The position numbers were made by a program, and so were the translations under genes. The notes beneath the pieces were generated by a model, which saw nothing but the letters and a program-made list of their open reading frames with translations, was not told the DNA's origin and made no database searches. Source: Kiritimatiellia bacterium (lineage in GTDB: Bacteria; Verrucomicrobiota; Kiritimatiellia; JAQICX01). From it: a DNA stretch of 51,506 nucleotides. Within the stretch, counting starts at the first letter, position 1; every line of letters starts with the position of its first letter. This document shows positions 35,479 through 42,440 of this stretch, in pieces. The stretch lies in NCBI GenBank assembly GCA_027858345.1, contig JAQICX010000188.1, positions 1 to 51,506 on the forward strand. The letters are read 5' to 3'.

Positions 35479-36379
35479 TACCTTCTCCTTCCAATTTATT
35501 CAGAATATCTGAAGCGTCCATTTCCATTTTAGAAAAGGCAAACCACTTTTTTCCAAGATCTTTCAGACTGGCTCCAAAGTGATAGACTATCTTTTCATCA
35601 AGAATAATAAAGCGATCGTGAGATTTGCTAAGTTCCTTCATTTTTATCTTTGCATACTGTTGGTTATGTTTTTTTAGATCTAGCGTGAGTTGCTTGGAAA
35701 TGAATTTGGTATAAATGGTCACAGACACTTCAGGATTGCGCTTTGTAAGCAATGTCAGAACAGAATCATCAACATAATTATCTACAAGAATCAGAGATTT
35801 CTGAGCACCTCGAACTAAATCGGATACAAAGGCATAGGCATCGTATACCTGTCCGTCATAAAAAATACCCTGCTTGGGCTGATTGTCGGAACCTAATGCC
35901 TTAAAAACTTTTTCAAAGCTCTTTTCTGTTTCTGATTCAAAGGTAATCTGACGGCGTTCTACTGAATCCAGACGGGCAAAAATATTGGCATTGTGCTGGA
36001 TGAATCTTCGCATTTCCACGAAAGCACGCATTAGTTTTACATGAACTTCTGCAGCTTTTGCATTTTTAAGTACTCCTGAAAGGCTGGCCACACCTTGCTC
36101 CGTGAATACATACGGAAGACTACCACCCAAGTGTTTTCGCGAAGGTATCGCATTTTGCGATACCATGAAATCAACCTCATTTTCAGTGAGTTGAAACATA
36201 AAGTCAGCTGGAAAGCGTTCGATATTACGCTGTACCTGTTCACGCAAACGAATTGGTTTTACCCCATAAAGAATAGCAATATCCTTGTCCAACATCACCT
36301 GCTGTTCTCGAATTTGAAAGATTCTCGTCTTAATTGCATCCGTCTCTGATGAAATGATTTGTTTCTTAGCACTCGCCAT
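35471..36379 (-). CDS. ORF6N-domain protein with PLD-like C-terminal domain
   Basis: 302 residues. The N-terminal ORF6N DNA-binding domain (about 18-105: VMLDKDIAILYGV, RNIERFPADFMFQLTENE, LPYVFTEQGVASLSGVL) is the KilA-N-related module of phage antirepressors. The C-terminal part (about 185-300) includes LILVDNYVDDSVL and SHDRFIILDEKIVYHFGASLKD, an H-x-R-x4-D variant of the phospholipase-D-type HKD half-site. Proteins with this architecture are commonly embedded in type I RM operons with unknown role. Overlaps hsdM by 14 bp and the next gene by 8 bp. Confidence 0.82.
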   Translation of the reverse strand: MASAKKQIISSETDAIKTRIFQIREQQVMLDKDIAILYGVKPIRLREQVQRNIERFPADFMFQLTENEVDFMVSQNAIPSRKHLGGSLPYVFTEQGVASLSGVLKNAKAAEVHVKLMRAFVEMRRFIQHNANIFARLDSVERRQITFESETEKSFEKVFKALGSDNQPKQGIFYDGQVYDAYAFVSDLVRGAQKSLILVDNYVDDSVLTLLTKRNPEVSVTIYTKFISKQLTLDLKKHNQQYAKIKMKELSKSHDRFIILDEKIVYHFGASLKDLGKKWFAFSKMEMDASDILNKLEGEGND

Positions 36380-38423
36380 AACCCAGCCCCTCCAAATTCT
36401 TACGAATTACTTCATCTAGTTTTTTGGATTCTTCCATCTGAGCGTAAAGTGTCTGACTCATTTCGGTCATCTTGGTTTCAAAAGGAATCCCGTCGTCTTC
36501 GATGTCAGCAGCACCGACGTAGCGCCCTGGAGTTAACACGTAATCGTGTTTGCGCATGTCGTCAAGCGTGGCAGATTTGCAGTAGCCAGCCTCATCTTCA
36601 TAAACACCATCTTTCGCCTCACCTCGCCAAGAATGGTAGGTTTTAGCTATTTTAGAAATATCTTCGACAGTCAACTCTTTGTGGGTTCGGCTAATCATTG
36701 AGCCGATCTTGCGGGCGTCTATAAATAGGACTTCGCCCCTGCGGTCGCGAAGGCTATTTACCCTCACCCCCGCCTCTCCCAGAGGGAGAGGAGCTCGGTC
36801 ATTGAGGTCGCGAAGTTTATTGGTCTCTCCCAAAGGTAGAGGAGCTTGACCGTGAATATTAGATTCAAGTGTTGAAAGAAAAACATCTGGGGTATCAGTG
36901 ACATCTTTATTTTCAAAGCGAAGGACTGTATTGCCAATACTCTTTAAATAACTGTCTCTTTTTTTGTCACTCGCTTTCCGGTTGGGAGTTGAGTGCACAG
37001 AGCCATCTAGCTCTATAACCAATTTGTGCTCATGACAGTAAAAGTCGACAATATAATCGCCTATCTGATGCTGCCGACGAAATTTTAACCCCATGAATTT
37101 TTTGTTGCGCAATAGCTCCCAGACAATATCCTCGGCAGGAGTCTGCTTTTTTCTGAGCTCCCGAGCTGTTTCCACAAGCCCCGAGAAGTAAAAGCCACCC
37201 CGCCCATTAGTACTTGATTGTCTTCCCTCTACCTCTGGGAGAGGGATCGAGGGTGAGGGTGATTGCCCACCAGACTTATTCTTAGTTAGAAACCACAAGC
37301 AAACAGGAATTTGTACGGTGTAAAAAAGTTGTCCAGGCAGTGCAATCATGCAATCAACAAGATCGTTCTCGACCATCTTTTGGCGAATCTGTCCCTCACC
37401 AGTGGTGTTAGTACTCATCGAGCCGTTGGCCAGAACAAAACCAGCAATTCCATTTTCAGAAAGTTTTGAGATCATGTGCAGAATCCATGCGTAGTTTGCA
37501 TTGCCTGTTGGTGGTGTTTCGTAACCGCTCCAGCGTGGGTCGTGAACCAGTTCGTCTGGACCTCGCCAATCCTTCAGATTAAAAGGAGGATTAGCCATAA
37601 TGTAGTCTGCTTTCAAGTCAGGATGTTGATCCTTGAAAAATGTATCGGCAGGAACATCACCAAGGTTGGCGGATAGTCCACGCACTGCAAGATTCATCTT
37701 AGCCAGTTTATAAGTGGTTGCGGTGTATTCCTGACCATACACCGAGATATCCTTAGTGTTGCCATGGTGACTCTTCACAAATTTCAACGACTGCACAAAC
37801 ATTCCGCCCGATCCGCAACATGGGTCATAAATTTTGCCTTTGTAAGGTTCAATCATTTCCGCAATCAAATTAACCACGCACTTCGGCGTATAAAACTCGC
37901 CTCCCAGCTTTCCTTCCGAAGAAGCAAACTTGCCAAGAAAATATTCATAAACACGCCCTACAACATCCTCTTCCTTGTCAGCCACTGTGTCTATATTATT
38001 GATTACATCAATCAAGGCAGATAGTTTACTTGCATCCAAACCAAGACGAGAAAAGTAATTGTCAGGCAAAGCACCTTTGAGTGAAGCATTACTATTTTCA
38101 ACAGCCTTTAATGCCGTATCAATTTTGATGGCAATATCACCCTGCTTGGCGTGTTGTTGAATATGGCTCCAGCGTGAAGTCTCAGGCAGATAGAAAACAT
38201 TCCTCATAGTATAAAATTCAACCATATCAACATAATCACCTTGACCCTCAGCAATCAATTCACTTCTTCGTTCCTCAAACATATCCGAAACAAACTTTAA
38301 AAAGATTAAACTCAAAACAATGTGTTTATATTCAGGAGATGCTACACTCCCTCGGAGTTTAGTTGCAGAATCCCAAAGAGACTCCTCAAAAGACTTACCG
38401 TCCGTTACTGGTTTCTTCGCCAT
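36366..38423 (-). CDS. hsdM: Type I RM methyltransferase subunit with in-frame DUF559 nuclease insertion
   Basis: N6-adenine DNA methyltransferase subunit. N-terminal helical domain (1-150), SAM-binding motif I DPCCGSGG (200-207), catalytic NPPF (278-281). Normal HsdM reads ...WFLTKNKSGG directly into RDRRGEVLFIDARK; here residues 387-557 (171 residues) separate the two halves. Removing them leaves 514 residues, the usual length. The inserted segment contains a complete DUF559 domain (ARELRKKQTPAEDIVWELLRN, KFRRQ, YIVDFYC, VIELDG, VLRF) flanked by repeat-encoded peptides. The frame is open throughout, so a methyltransferase-nuclease fusion could be made; whether it is active, spliced by proteolysis or inactive is unknown. 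First gene of the island operon. Confidence 0.95.
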   Translation of the reverse strand: MAKKPVTDGKSFEESLWDSATKLRGSVASPEYKHIVLSLIFLKFVSDMFEERRSELIAEGQGDYVDMVEFYTMRNVFYLPETSRWSHIQQHAKQGDIAIKIDTALKAVENSNASLKGALPDNYFSRLGLDASKLSALIDVINNIDTVADKEEDVVGRVYEYFLGKFASSEGKLGGEFYTPKCVVNLIAEMIEPYKGKIYDPCCGSGGMFVQSLKFVKSHHGNTKDISVYGQEYTATTYKLAKMNLAVRGLSANLGDVPADTFFKDQHPDLKADYIMANPPFNLKDWRGPDELVHDPRWSGYETPPTGNANYAWILHMISKLSENGIAGFVLANGSMSTNTTGEGQIRQKMVENDLVDCMIALPGQLFYTVQIPVCLWFLTKNKSGGQSPSPSIPLPEVEGRQSSTNGRGGFYFSGLVETARELRKKQTPAEDIVWELLRNKKFMGLKFRRQHQIGDYIVDFYCHEHKLVIELDGSVHSTPNRKASDKKRDSYLKSIGNTVLRFENKDVTDTPDVFLSTLESNIHGQAPLPLGETNKLRDLNDRAPLPLGEAGVRVNSLRDRRGEVLFIDARKIGSMISRTHKELTVEDISKIAKTYHSWRGEAKDGVYEDEAGYCKSATLDDMRKHDYVLTPGRYVGAADIEDDGIPFETKMTEMSQTLYAQMEESKKLDEVIRKNLEGLGYGEC
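36743..36815. repeat. Perfect 10-bp direct repeat bounding one palindromic unit in hsdM
   Basis: ggtcgcgaag occurs at 36743-36752 and again at 36806-36815, flanking the 53-bp palindromic unit 36753-36805. On the coding strand this gives LRD repeated: LRDLNDRAPLPL...NSLRDRRGEV. Deleting 63 bp (21 codons) restores a normal NK-LRDRRGEV junction, as expected for a target-site duplication created by insertion. Confidence 0.8.
36753..37265 (-). mobile_element. Candidate mobile element carrying a DUF559 (Vsr-like) nuclease, inside hsdM
   Basis: 513 bp. Left unit 36753-36805 (accctcacccccg, hairpin cctctccc/gggagagg), second degenerate hairpin 36826-36846 (ctctccc/gtagag), DUF559 coding region about 36860-37195 (- strand), right unit 37223-37263 (ccctctacctctgggagagg ... 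gagggtgagggt). Left and right units are inverted with respect to each other, giving terminal-inverted-repeat geometry. The short hsdR and hsdS elements have the same ends and hairpins without the coding part. DUF559 is a small PD-(D/E)XK/Vsr-like endonuclease domain. The mobile interpretation is inference. Confidence 0.72.
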
Positions 38424-38868
38424 ATTTAAATCCTTAAATTGCTAATTGTTTTTAATAGGTCTTGTGTGGAACAGGCTTGTCTGACTATAAAAACCACACA
38501 TTTAATAGAGGTAATTATAAAAAGTGTTATAAACAAACACTTCAACATAAATTCATTTTGCAAACAATACCGAAATAAAACCCCAAAGTCAAATTTTTTC
38601 ACCGATTCCCCCCCATTATTTTCCCCATCCAGCTTCGCTCGTTCCCGCTTCCTGCTTCACTCGTTGAGCTATGCTGGACACAGTCGTTCTACTAACTACG
38701 CAGGACAGAGTGAGCTATGCAGGATACAGCGAAAAATCACTCCGAAAAATTCCAATCGTTTTTCCCTTCTTTCACCCTCGTTTATACCCGAGTTTTCACC
38801 CGCATTTCTACCAGCGTTTTTGGTGAACTTTTAGGTGAACCCTGAATTTAAAACCATTCAACCAACTA
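38424..38868. other. Promoter region of the hsd operon, with repeats
   Basis: The AT-rich part 38424-38600 directly upstream of hsdM should hold the operon promoter. 38631-38731 contains gagctatgctggacacagtc / gagctatgcaggatacagcg, members of the 'gcatagc..ctgtgtcct' repeat family also seen at 39276-39313 and 45567-45648. The open + frame at 38439-38834 is repeat text. The distal part is a 12-bp minisatellite (next entry). Confidence 0.6.
38763..38843. repeat. Degenerate 12-bp tandem repeat, possible remnant of an N-x-G-x coding array
   Basis: On the minus strand about seven 12-bp units run in register (acgctggtagaa, atgcgggtgaaa, actcgggtataa, acgagggtgaaa). One minus frame reads NAGR-NAGE-NSGI-NEGE-RREK. 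This resembles the NAGEN/REKT stretches near the C-terminus of AlbA_2/Schlafen-type accessory proteins of restriction loci, so this may be the end of a lost gene. Without a longer open frame it is only a suggestion. Confidence 0.5.
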
Positions 38869-39213
38869 TCATTTCTGCATTGCCAATCCTTCACTCCAAA
38901 CACTCATAAGAAAGTCACCATAATCCCAATCATCGTGGCAGTTCTTATGTGCAGCATTCTTAAAGTTTGAGTAATCAATATCTTCAGCCAATTTTCCCAT
39001 CATCGCCAATGTTACGTCCCTATCAGCAATGATTCTGTAGCGATAATCAGTACCCGTATTCTCAATAATCTCAGGAAGTTCATAAAACTCTTTCAATTTT
39101 TCCAAATGCGATCGTTTACGCGACCTAATCATCATAAGGCTTTTGTGTGGTTTTCCATCATCATCGTGTGCACACACAACAGAGAAAAATCCATATTTTG
39201 TCATCATCCACAT
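38869..39213 (-). CDS. Conserved small protein of unknown function
   Basis: 114 residues. I recognise the layout MWMMTKYGFFSVV ... MIRSRKRSHLEKLKEFY ... TDYRYRIIADRDV ... LAEDIDYSNFKNA ... SVWSEGL. It belongs to a widespread, uncharacterised bacterial family of about this length found in accessory regions. No membrane or catalytic motif is visible. Start: GAGGGT seven bases before ATG. It is followed upstream by a hairpin-bearing repeat unit resembling the one near the next gene. Confidence 0.75.
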   Translation of the reverse strand: MWMMTKYGFFSVVCAHDDDGKPHKSLMMIRSRKRSHLEKLKEFYELPEIIENTGTDYRYRIIADRDVTLAMMGKLAEDIDYSNFKNAAHKNCHDDWDYGDFLMSVWSEGLAMQK

Positions 39214-39632
39214 ATTTCTACCCTCTCATTGTTTTTTTTAGTTAGACTGTTAGTTCGTTAGACAGTTAGTCCGTTCCATGCGTCGCGTCGCTATGAAGGA
39301 CACAGTAGACTGTTTTTGACTCACGACTCAAAACGCATGATGCCTAAAAAACTTCACCTTGCTTCATTGCATCATTTACGGCACTCGCGTTACATCTTTC
39401 AAAGCGATTAAACTTGTGTTGCCATCGGTTTTGCATATATTGCCTCCTAACAAAAGGCAATATCAATGCAAGGCCTGATGGCAACGCATTCTTCTAAATC
39501 TTTTCTTTTTTCTTTGTGTCCTTTGCGCCTCTTTGTGGCTAAAATTCTTCCATGTCGAGCCGTAGTCAGCTTGTTGCGAAGGCTGATCTTAATTAGTGTA
39601 AATTAGCGTAATTAGCTGACAAAAAGCTCTTC
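39214..39632. repeat. Spacer with long-hairpin repeat unit 1
   Basis: 39250-39275 has tandem gttag words, and 39276-39313 is a gcatagcgacgcg-type dispersed repeat (inverted). 39403-39497 starts aaagcgattaaacttgtgttg and forms a long hairpin: gttgccatc/gatggcaac outside, ttgcat/atgcaa and atattgcc/ggcaatat inside. This is followed at 39550-39622 by a gccgtag...gcgaaggc...gatcttaattagtg...attagctgac segment. The same two-part unit occurs at 40045-40225. 39505-39545 is a 'ctttgtgtcctttgcgcctc' phrase repeat. Confidence 0.68.
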
Positions 39633-40013
39633 TCACATTGCCTCATCCATAAATCTGCTAAAATTAGTCTGATTATTATGAGCATTGAGCAATCTATGCC
39701 ACTCAGCAAAATGCTCTGTCAAGTCATCTTTACAATCTGCCTTTTCATGCGGCAGAATGTTTGCAGCCCGTAAGCCATCTTTAAAGAACATGACTTCCAT
39801 ATCGTTTTCAATCCTAACCTCATCATACTCCGCTTCATGAACATGGTGTTGATCTTCTGGAAAGGTCTGACTCCACCTGATTCGCATAGGATCTTCCAAC
39901 CACATAACTCCACCAAGAGGAAATAACAATTCTTCTCTGTTAAGCTGTGGTGGCCAAACATATATCATCGCCCCATGCTTTATAACTCTTTCCACAATTT
40001 CTTCCGCTGTCAT
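39633..40013 (-). CDS. Hypothetical small acidic protein
   Basis: 126 residues, acidic, with many His and Trp residues (YVWPPQLNREELLFPLGGVMW, DQHHVHEAEYDEVRIENDMEVMFF). No family recognised and no membrane segment. Ribosome-binding site AGGAAAA before the ATG. It is placed between two copies of the hairpin repeat unit, a cassette-like arrangement with its neighbour. Confidence 0.6.
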   Translation of the reverse strand: MTAEEIVERVIKHGAMIYVWPPQLNREELLFPLGGVMWLEDPMRIRWSQTFPEDQHHVHEAEYDEVRIENDMEVMFFKDGLRAANILPHEKADCKDDLTEHFAEWHRLLNAHNNQTNFSRFMDEAM

Positions 40014-40320
40014 TTAATTTTCCTTTCTTCTTTTCCAAAGCGATTTAACTTGTGTTGTTCCATTTGCCTTTGGTTATATTGCTTTGTGACAACAAAAGCA
40101 ATGTGACCAAAAGTGAATGGCAACACATTCTTCAAAAAACCCTCTACCCTGTCGCGCCGTAGACATTGCGAAGGCGGATCTTAATTAGTGCAATTAGCGT
40201 AATTAGCTGACTAAAACTCTTTTCTTCTTCGTGCTCTCTGTGCCTTAGTGCGATTAAACTTTTTGTCTTTATCCGTGAAAATCAGTGTTAATCAGTGGCT
40301 TATACTCTTTCTTAATCCTT
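40014..40320. repeat. Spacer with long-hairpin repeat unit 2 and phrase repeats
   Basis: 40036-40138: aaagcgatttaacttgtgttg, then a long imperfect hairpin (ccatttgcctttggttatattgcttttg-type arm against caaaagcaatgtgaccaaaag...aatggcaac). 40147-40222: cctgtcgcgccgtag...gcgaaggcggatcttaattagtg...attagctgac. Both parts match the unit at 39403-39622. 40225-40320 is a run of 9-11-bp-periodic phrases (gtgctctctgtgccttagtg, ccgtgaaaatcagtgttaat) leading into the end of the WYL gene. Confidence 0.68.
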
Positions 40321-41277
40321 TTAATCTGCGTCATCTGCGGACAAAATTCTATATTTTTCAATTTTATGTTCAATGAAATTTTTAAGTTCTTGAGGTTCAA
40401 GTATCTCGATTGAGTCGAGCCACTGCATCAGCCATGTTGCGAATTCGTTAAGATAACTCATTTCCCAGCTGACAACAGTATTGCCATTTACTTCTTCCAC
40501 TTTCTGGGAGGCATGAAAGTTGTATTCCTGAATTGCTTTTGCTGACTCACCAAAGAATCTGACAACTACCTTGTATGGATTATCCATCTTTTTGGGGTCA
40601 TACTGCAACCACCAGCTATCTCCAAAGATTTCCTCTTTAGTGATGTTATGTTGATGAAAGCTATTTTCTGTAATCATCAAATTGGAAATTCTTATCAGTT
40701 TATATCGTCTAAGGCTCCTCTTTTTCTCATTCCATGCCAGCAGATACCAACTGATTGGTGTATGGATTAACTTTAATGGATGAACAAGAATCAATTCATC
40801 AGGTGCATTAAATTTGCAATATTGCAGGACTGTTTTCTTGCGCATGATTATTGCATTTTTCAAGTCTAGTATCTTTTTCTCTAACTTGCCTGTCACTGGG
40901 TTCCCTATTCCATATGCGGGGCCACAGTCAAAAACAGGACTGCCTACTTCTGATGAAGCTAACATCATTTTCTGTTCTAACTCTTTGAATTCATTGTTCT
41001 TTGTCACAGCAAGAAGGTAGTAGGAAAAAAAGAATTCCTGATCATTAAGTTTCAAGTTTATGGAAGAGTTCTCTGGAAAGTCAACGGTATATAAATCTTT
41101 TATTCTTGAATAGCGAATTCCAATGCCAATCTTTTTGAGTCGACCAATGTCAGTACCTAAAGCTCGCTCGGTGCAATTAAGTTCTGATGGTAAATCTTTT
41201 CTACAAATTTCCTTACGAATTGCACAAATTAATTTCCATAAACGGGTAACAATAACATTGCTAAATGCTTCCGGCAT
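40321..41277 (-). CDS. WYL-domain transcriptional regulator
   Basis: 318 residues. An N-terminal winged-helix-like segment (1-65, RLWKLICAIRKEI ... CTERALGTDIGRLKKIGIGI) is followed by a WYL domain with the name motif in TPISWYLLAWNEKKRSLRRYKLIRI (177-179), then a WCX-type C-terminal domain (YKVVVRFFGESAKAIQEY). WYL regulators bind nucleic-acid ligands and often repress defence loci (BrxR/CapW group), so this may control the neighbouring island; that link is inference. The last codons (ILSADDAD) are encoded by a dispersed repeat. Start: AGAGGAGAA upstream. A 22-bp palindrome lies about 160 bp upstream. Confidence 0.87.
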   Translation of the reverse strand: MPEAFSNVIVTRLWKLICAIRKEICRKDLPSELNCTERALGTDIGRLKKIGIGIRYSRIKDLYTVDFPENSSINLKLNDQEFFFSYYLLAVTKNNEFKELEQKMMLASSEVGSPVFDCGPAYGIGNPVTGKLEKKILDLKNAIIMRKKTVLQYCKFNAPDELILVHPLKLIHTPISWYLLAWNEKKRSLRRYKLIRISNLMITENSFHQHNITKEEIFGDSWWLQYDPKKMDNPYKVVVRFFGESAKAIQEYNFHASQKVEEVNGNTVVSWEMSYLNEFATWLMQWLDSIEILEPQELKNFIEHKIEKYRILSADDAD

Positions 41278-41845
41278 AAAATTCTCCTCTAATAAAATGT
41301 TTATACAGTTTTACTTTGTTAATAGTGAAAATACGCTTTATTTCAAATTTTGTCAACAATATATCTTTAAAAAAACAGCAAAAAAGAAGAGATTTTCGTT
41401 CAAAAAATCATAAAAACGGTATAACACATCCTAAAAATGTAATATACCCATATTACATCGGGCGTTTTTTGATTGTTTTTAGAATTTATGCAGGATGCAG
41501 TTGCTTGTTTATTATTCCCAGAGCGGTGCCCTAAGCTATGTTATTCTGGGCTGTCAGCGAAGCGACTCGGCTGCTACAAGTGTTATGCAATACAACCAGC
41601 GTTGTTCGTTGTTTTTTTTAAAATATTATTCGATAAAACCGAATGGAGTTTTAAGGCACGATGTGTGATAAACTTGTTTAGTTAATCAGCAGTGATTAAA
41701 AATTCCAACTTGTTGGAATAAGTGTTTAAAAACAAATCTTGTCAATCCTGTCTTATTTCCGTGATTTCGGTGGTTTCCGTGGTTCAAACTCTTCTTTATC
41801 CCTTGCGACGTTCCATCTCTTGCGTTAAACCATTTTTTAATCCTG
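41278..41845. other. Gene-free region upstream of the WYL gene, with phrase repeats
   Basis: The AT-rich promoter zone 41278-41430 includes homopolymer runs. 41520-41610 is GC-richer repeat text (cagcgaagcgactcggctgc). 41755-41790 is tccgtgatttcggtggtttc, a 9-11-bp-periodic phrase repeat, and 41835-41875 is ctgctaatctgcgaaatctg, which also supplies the end of the VanZ-like gene. No coding region recognised. Confidence 0.6.
41437..41458. promoter_or_regulatory. 22-bp palindrome, candidate operator
   Basis: Arms atgtaata (41437-41444) and tattacat (41451-41458) separated by six bases, located about 160 bp upstream of the WYL regulator start. A perfect dyad of this size in the leader of an autoregulated repressor is a reasonable operator candidate. 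It could also be a transcript-end hairpin, though no clean U-tract follows. Confidence 0.35.
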
Positions 41846-42253
41846 CTAATCTGCGAAATCTGTGGATAAAACTCTCTTTTTGTGGTTAACAATCATTTTG
41901 ATTAGGATTGCACCGGCAATAGTCCCAATTGTATTAGCAATGATATCTTCCATTGATCCTGTTCTTCCAACGCCACTTATAGTCATTTGACAAAACTCCA
42001 TTAGCACACCCACAAAAATTGTGTAAAGAATTGCAAATGGAATCACTCTCTTTTTTCCATTGGCATACATCATTATTCCAGTGATAAGCATATAAAAAAA
42101 ATACATTAAAACATGCGCCACTTTATCAGCGTATGAAAATGTAGGAAAATACGGCATATTTCTAAAAATAAAGGATGGTAAAATTGATAAAACCACAACT
42201 GTAATTGTATACAGAGCAAATATGACTTTTGTGTATTTTTTTAGGCTTTTCAT
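41846..42253 (-). CDS. VanZ-family membrane protein
   Basis: 135 residues with four membrane helices. Family marks are LPSFIFRNMP after helix 1, SYADKVAHVLMYFFYMLI (helix 2 with the conserved D/K/H), and GVLMEFCQMTISGVGRTGSMEDIIANTIGTIAGAI (E-x-x-Q...D-x-x-x-N). VanZ in enterococci gives low-level teicoplanin resistance; most bacterial homologues have unknown envelope roles. The C-terminal VLSTDFAD is encoded by a dispersed intergenic repeat that supplies the stop codon. Strong AAAGGAGAA site before the ATG. Confidence 0.9.
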   Translation of the reverse strand: MKSLKKYTKVIFALYTITVVVLSILPSFIFRNMPYFPTFSYADKVAHVLMYFFYMLITGIMMYANGKKRVIPFAILYTIFVGVLMEFCQMTISGVGRTGSMEDIIANTIGTIAGAILIKMIVNHKKRVLSTDFAD

Positions 42254-42261
42254 TTTCTCCT

Positions 42262-42440
42262 TTATTCAATAATAAGGGTTCCTTCAGAGCCGAACAATTC
42301 AAACTCTAAAGTGCCTTTATATGTTTCTTTGTATGATATATCTTTTCCATTAAATTGAACAACATATATTTTTTTGTATATGGTCCCCAATCAGACAAGG
42401 TCAAATCATGTGTGTTTTCCAAATAATCCAATTTACTCAT
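42262..42440 (-). pseudogene. Frameshifted short gene between VanZ-like and TonB-receptor genes
   Basis: An ATG at 42440 directly follows the receptor stop and opens MSKLDYLENTHDLTLSDWG, then PYTKKY. The frame breaks at a run of seven A, and the continuation in the next frame reads VVQFNGKDISYKETYKGTLE and FELFGSEGTLIIE to a stop at 42262-42264. The total of 179 bp is not divisible by three. 'LTLSDWGPYTKKY' recalls the opening of a long uncharacterised protein family, so this is probably a decayed or internally deleted gene. A sequencing error in the A-run cannot be excluded. Confidence 0.5.

Noticed and set aside
36860-37195. DUF559 as a separate gene inside hsdM
   Set aside because: No ATG or clear ribosome-binding site opens it (only an internal GTG in a weak context), and the hsdM frame is continuous. 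I keep it as a domain within an insertion.
38439-38834. 131-residue + strand frame upstream of hsdM
   Set aside because: Reads through an AT-rich promoter, repeat text and the 12-bp minisatellite; the FIPEFSPAFLPAF end is just the array.
39403-40138. Integron attC sites
   Set aside because: Hairpins and small-ORF context fit, but matching RYYYAAC / GTTRRRY boxes are not present at both ends and no integron integrase is in the window.
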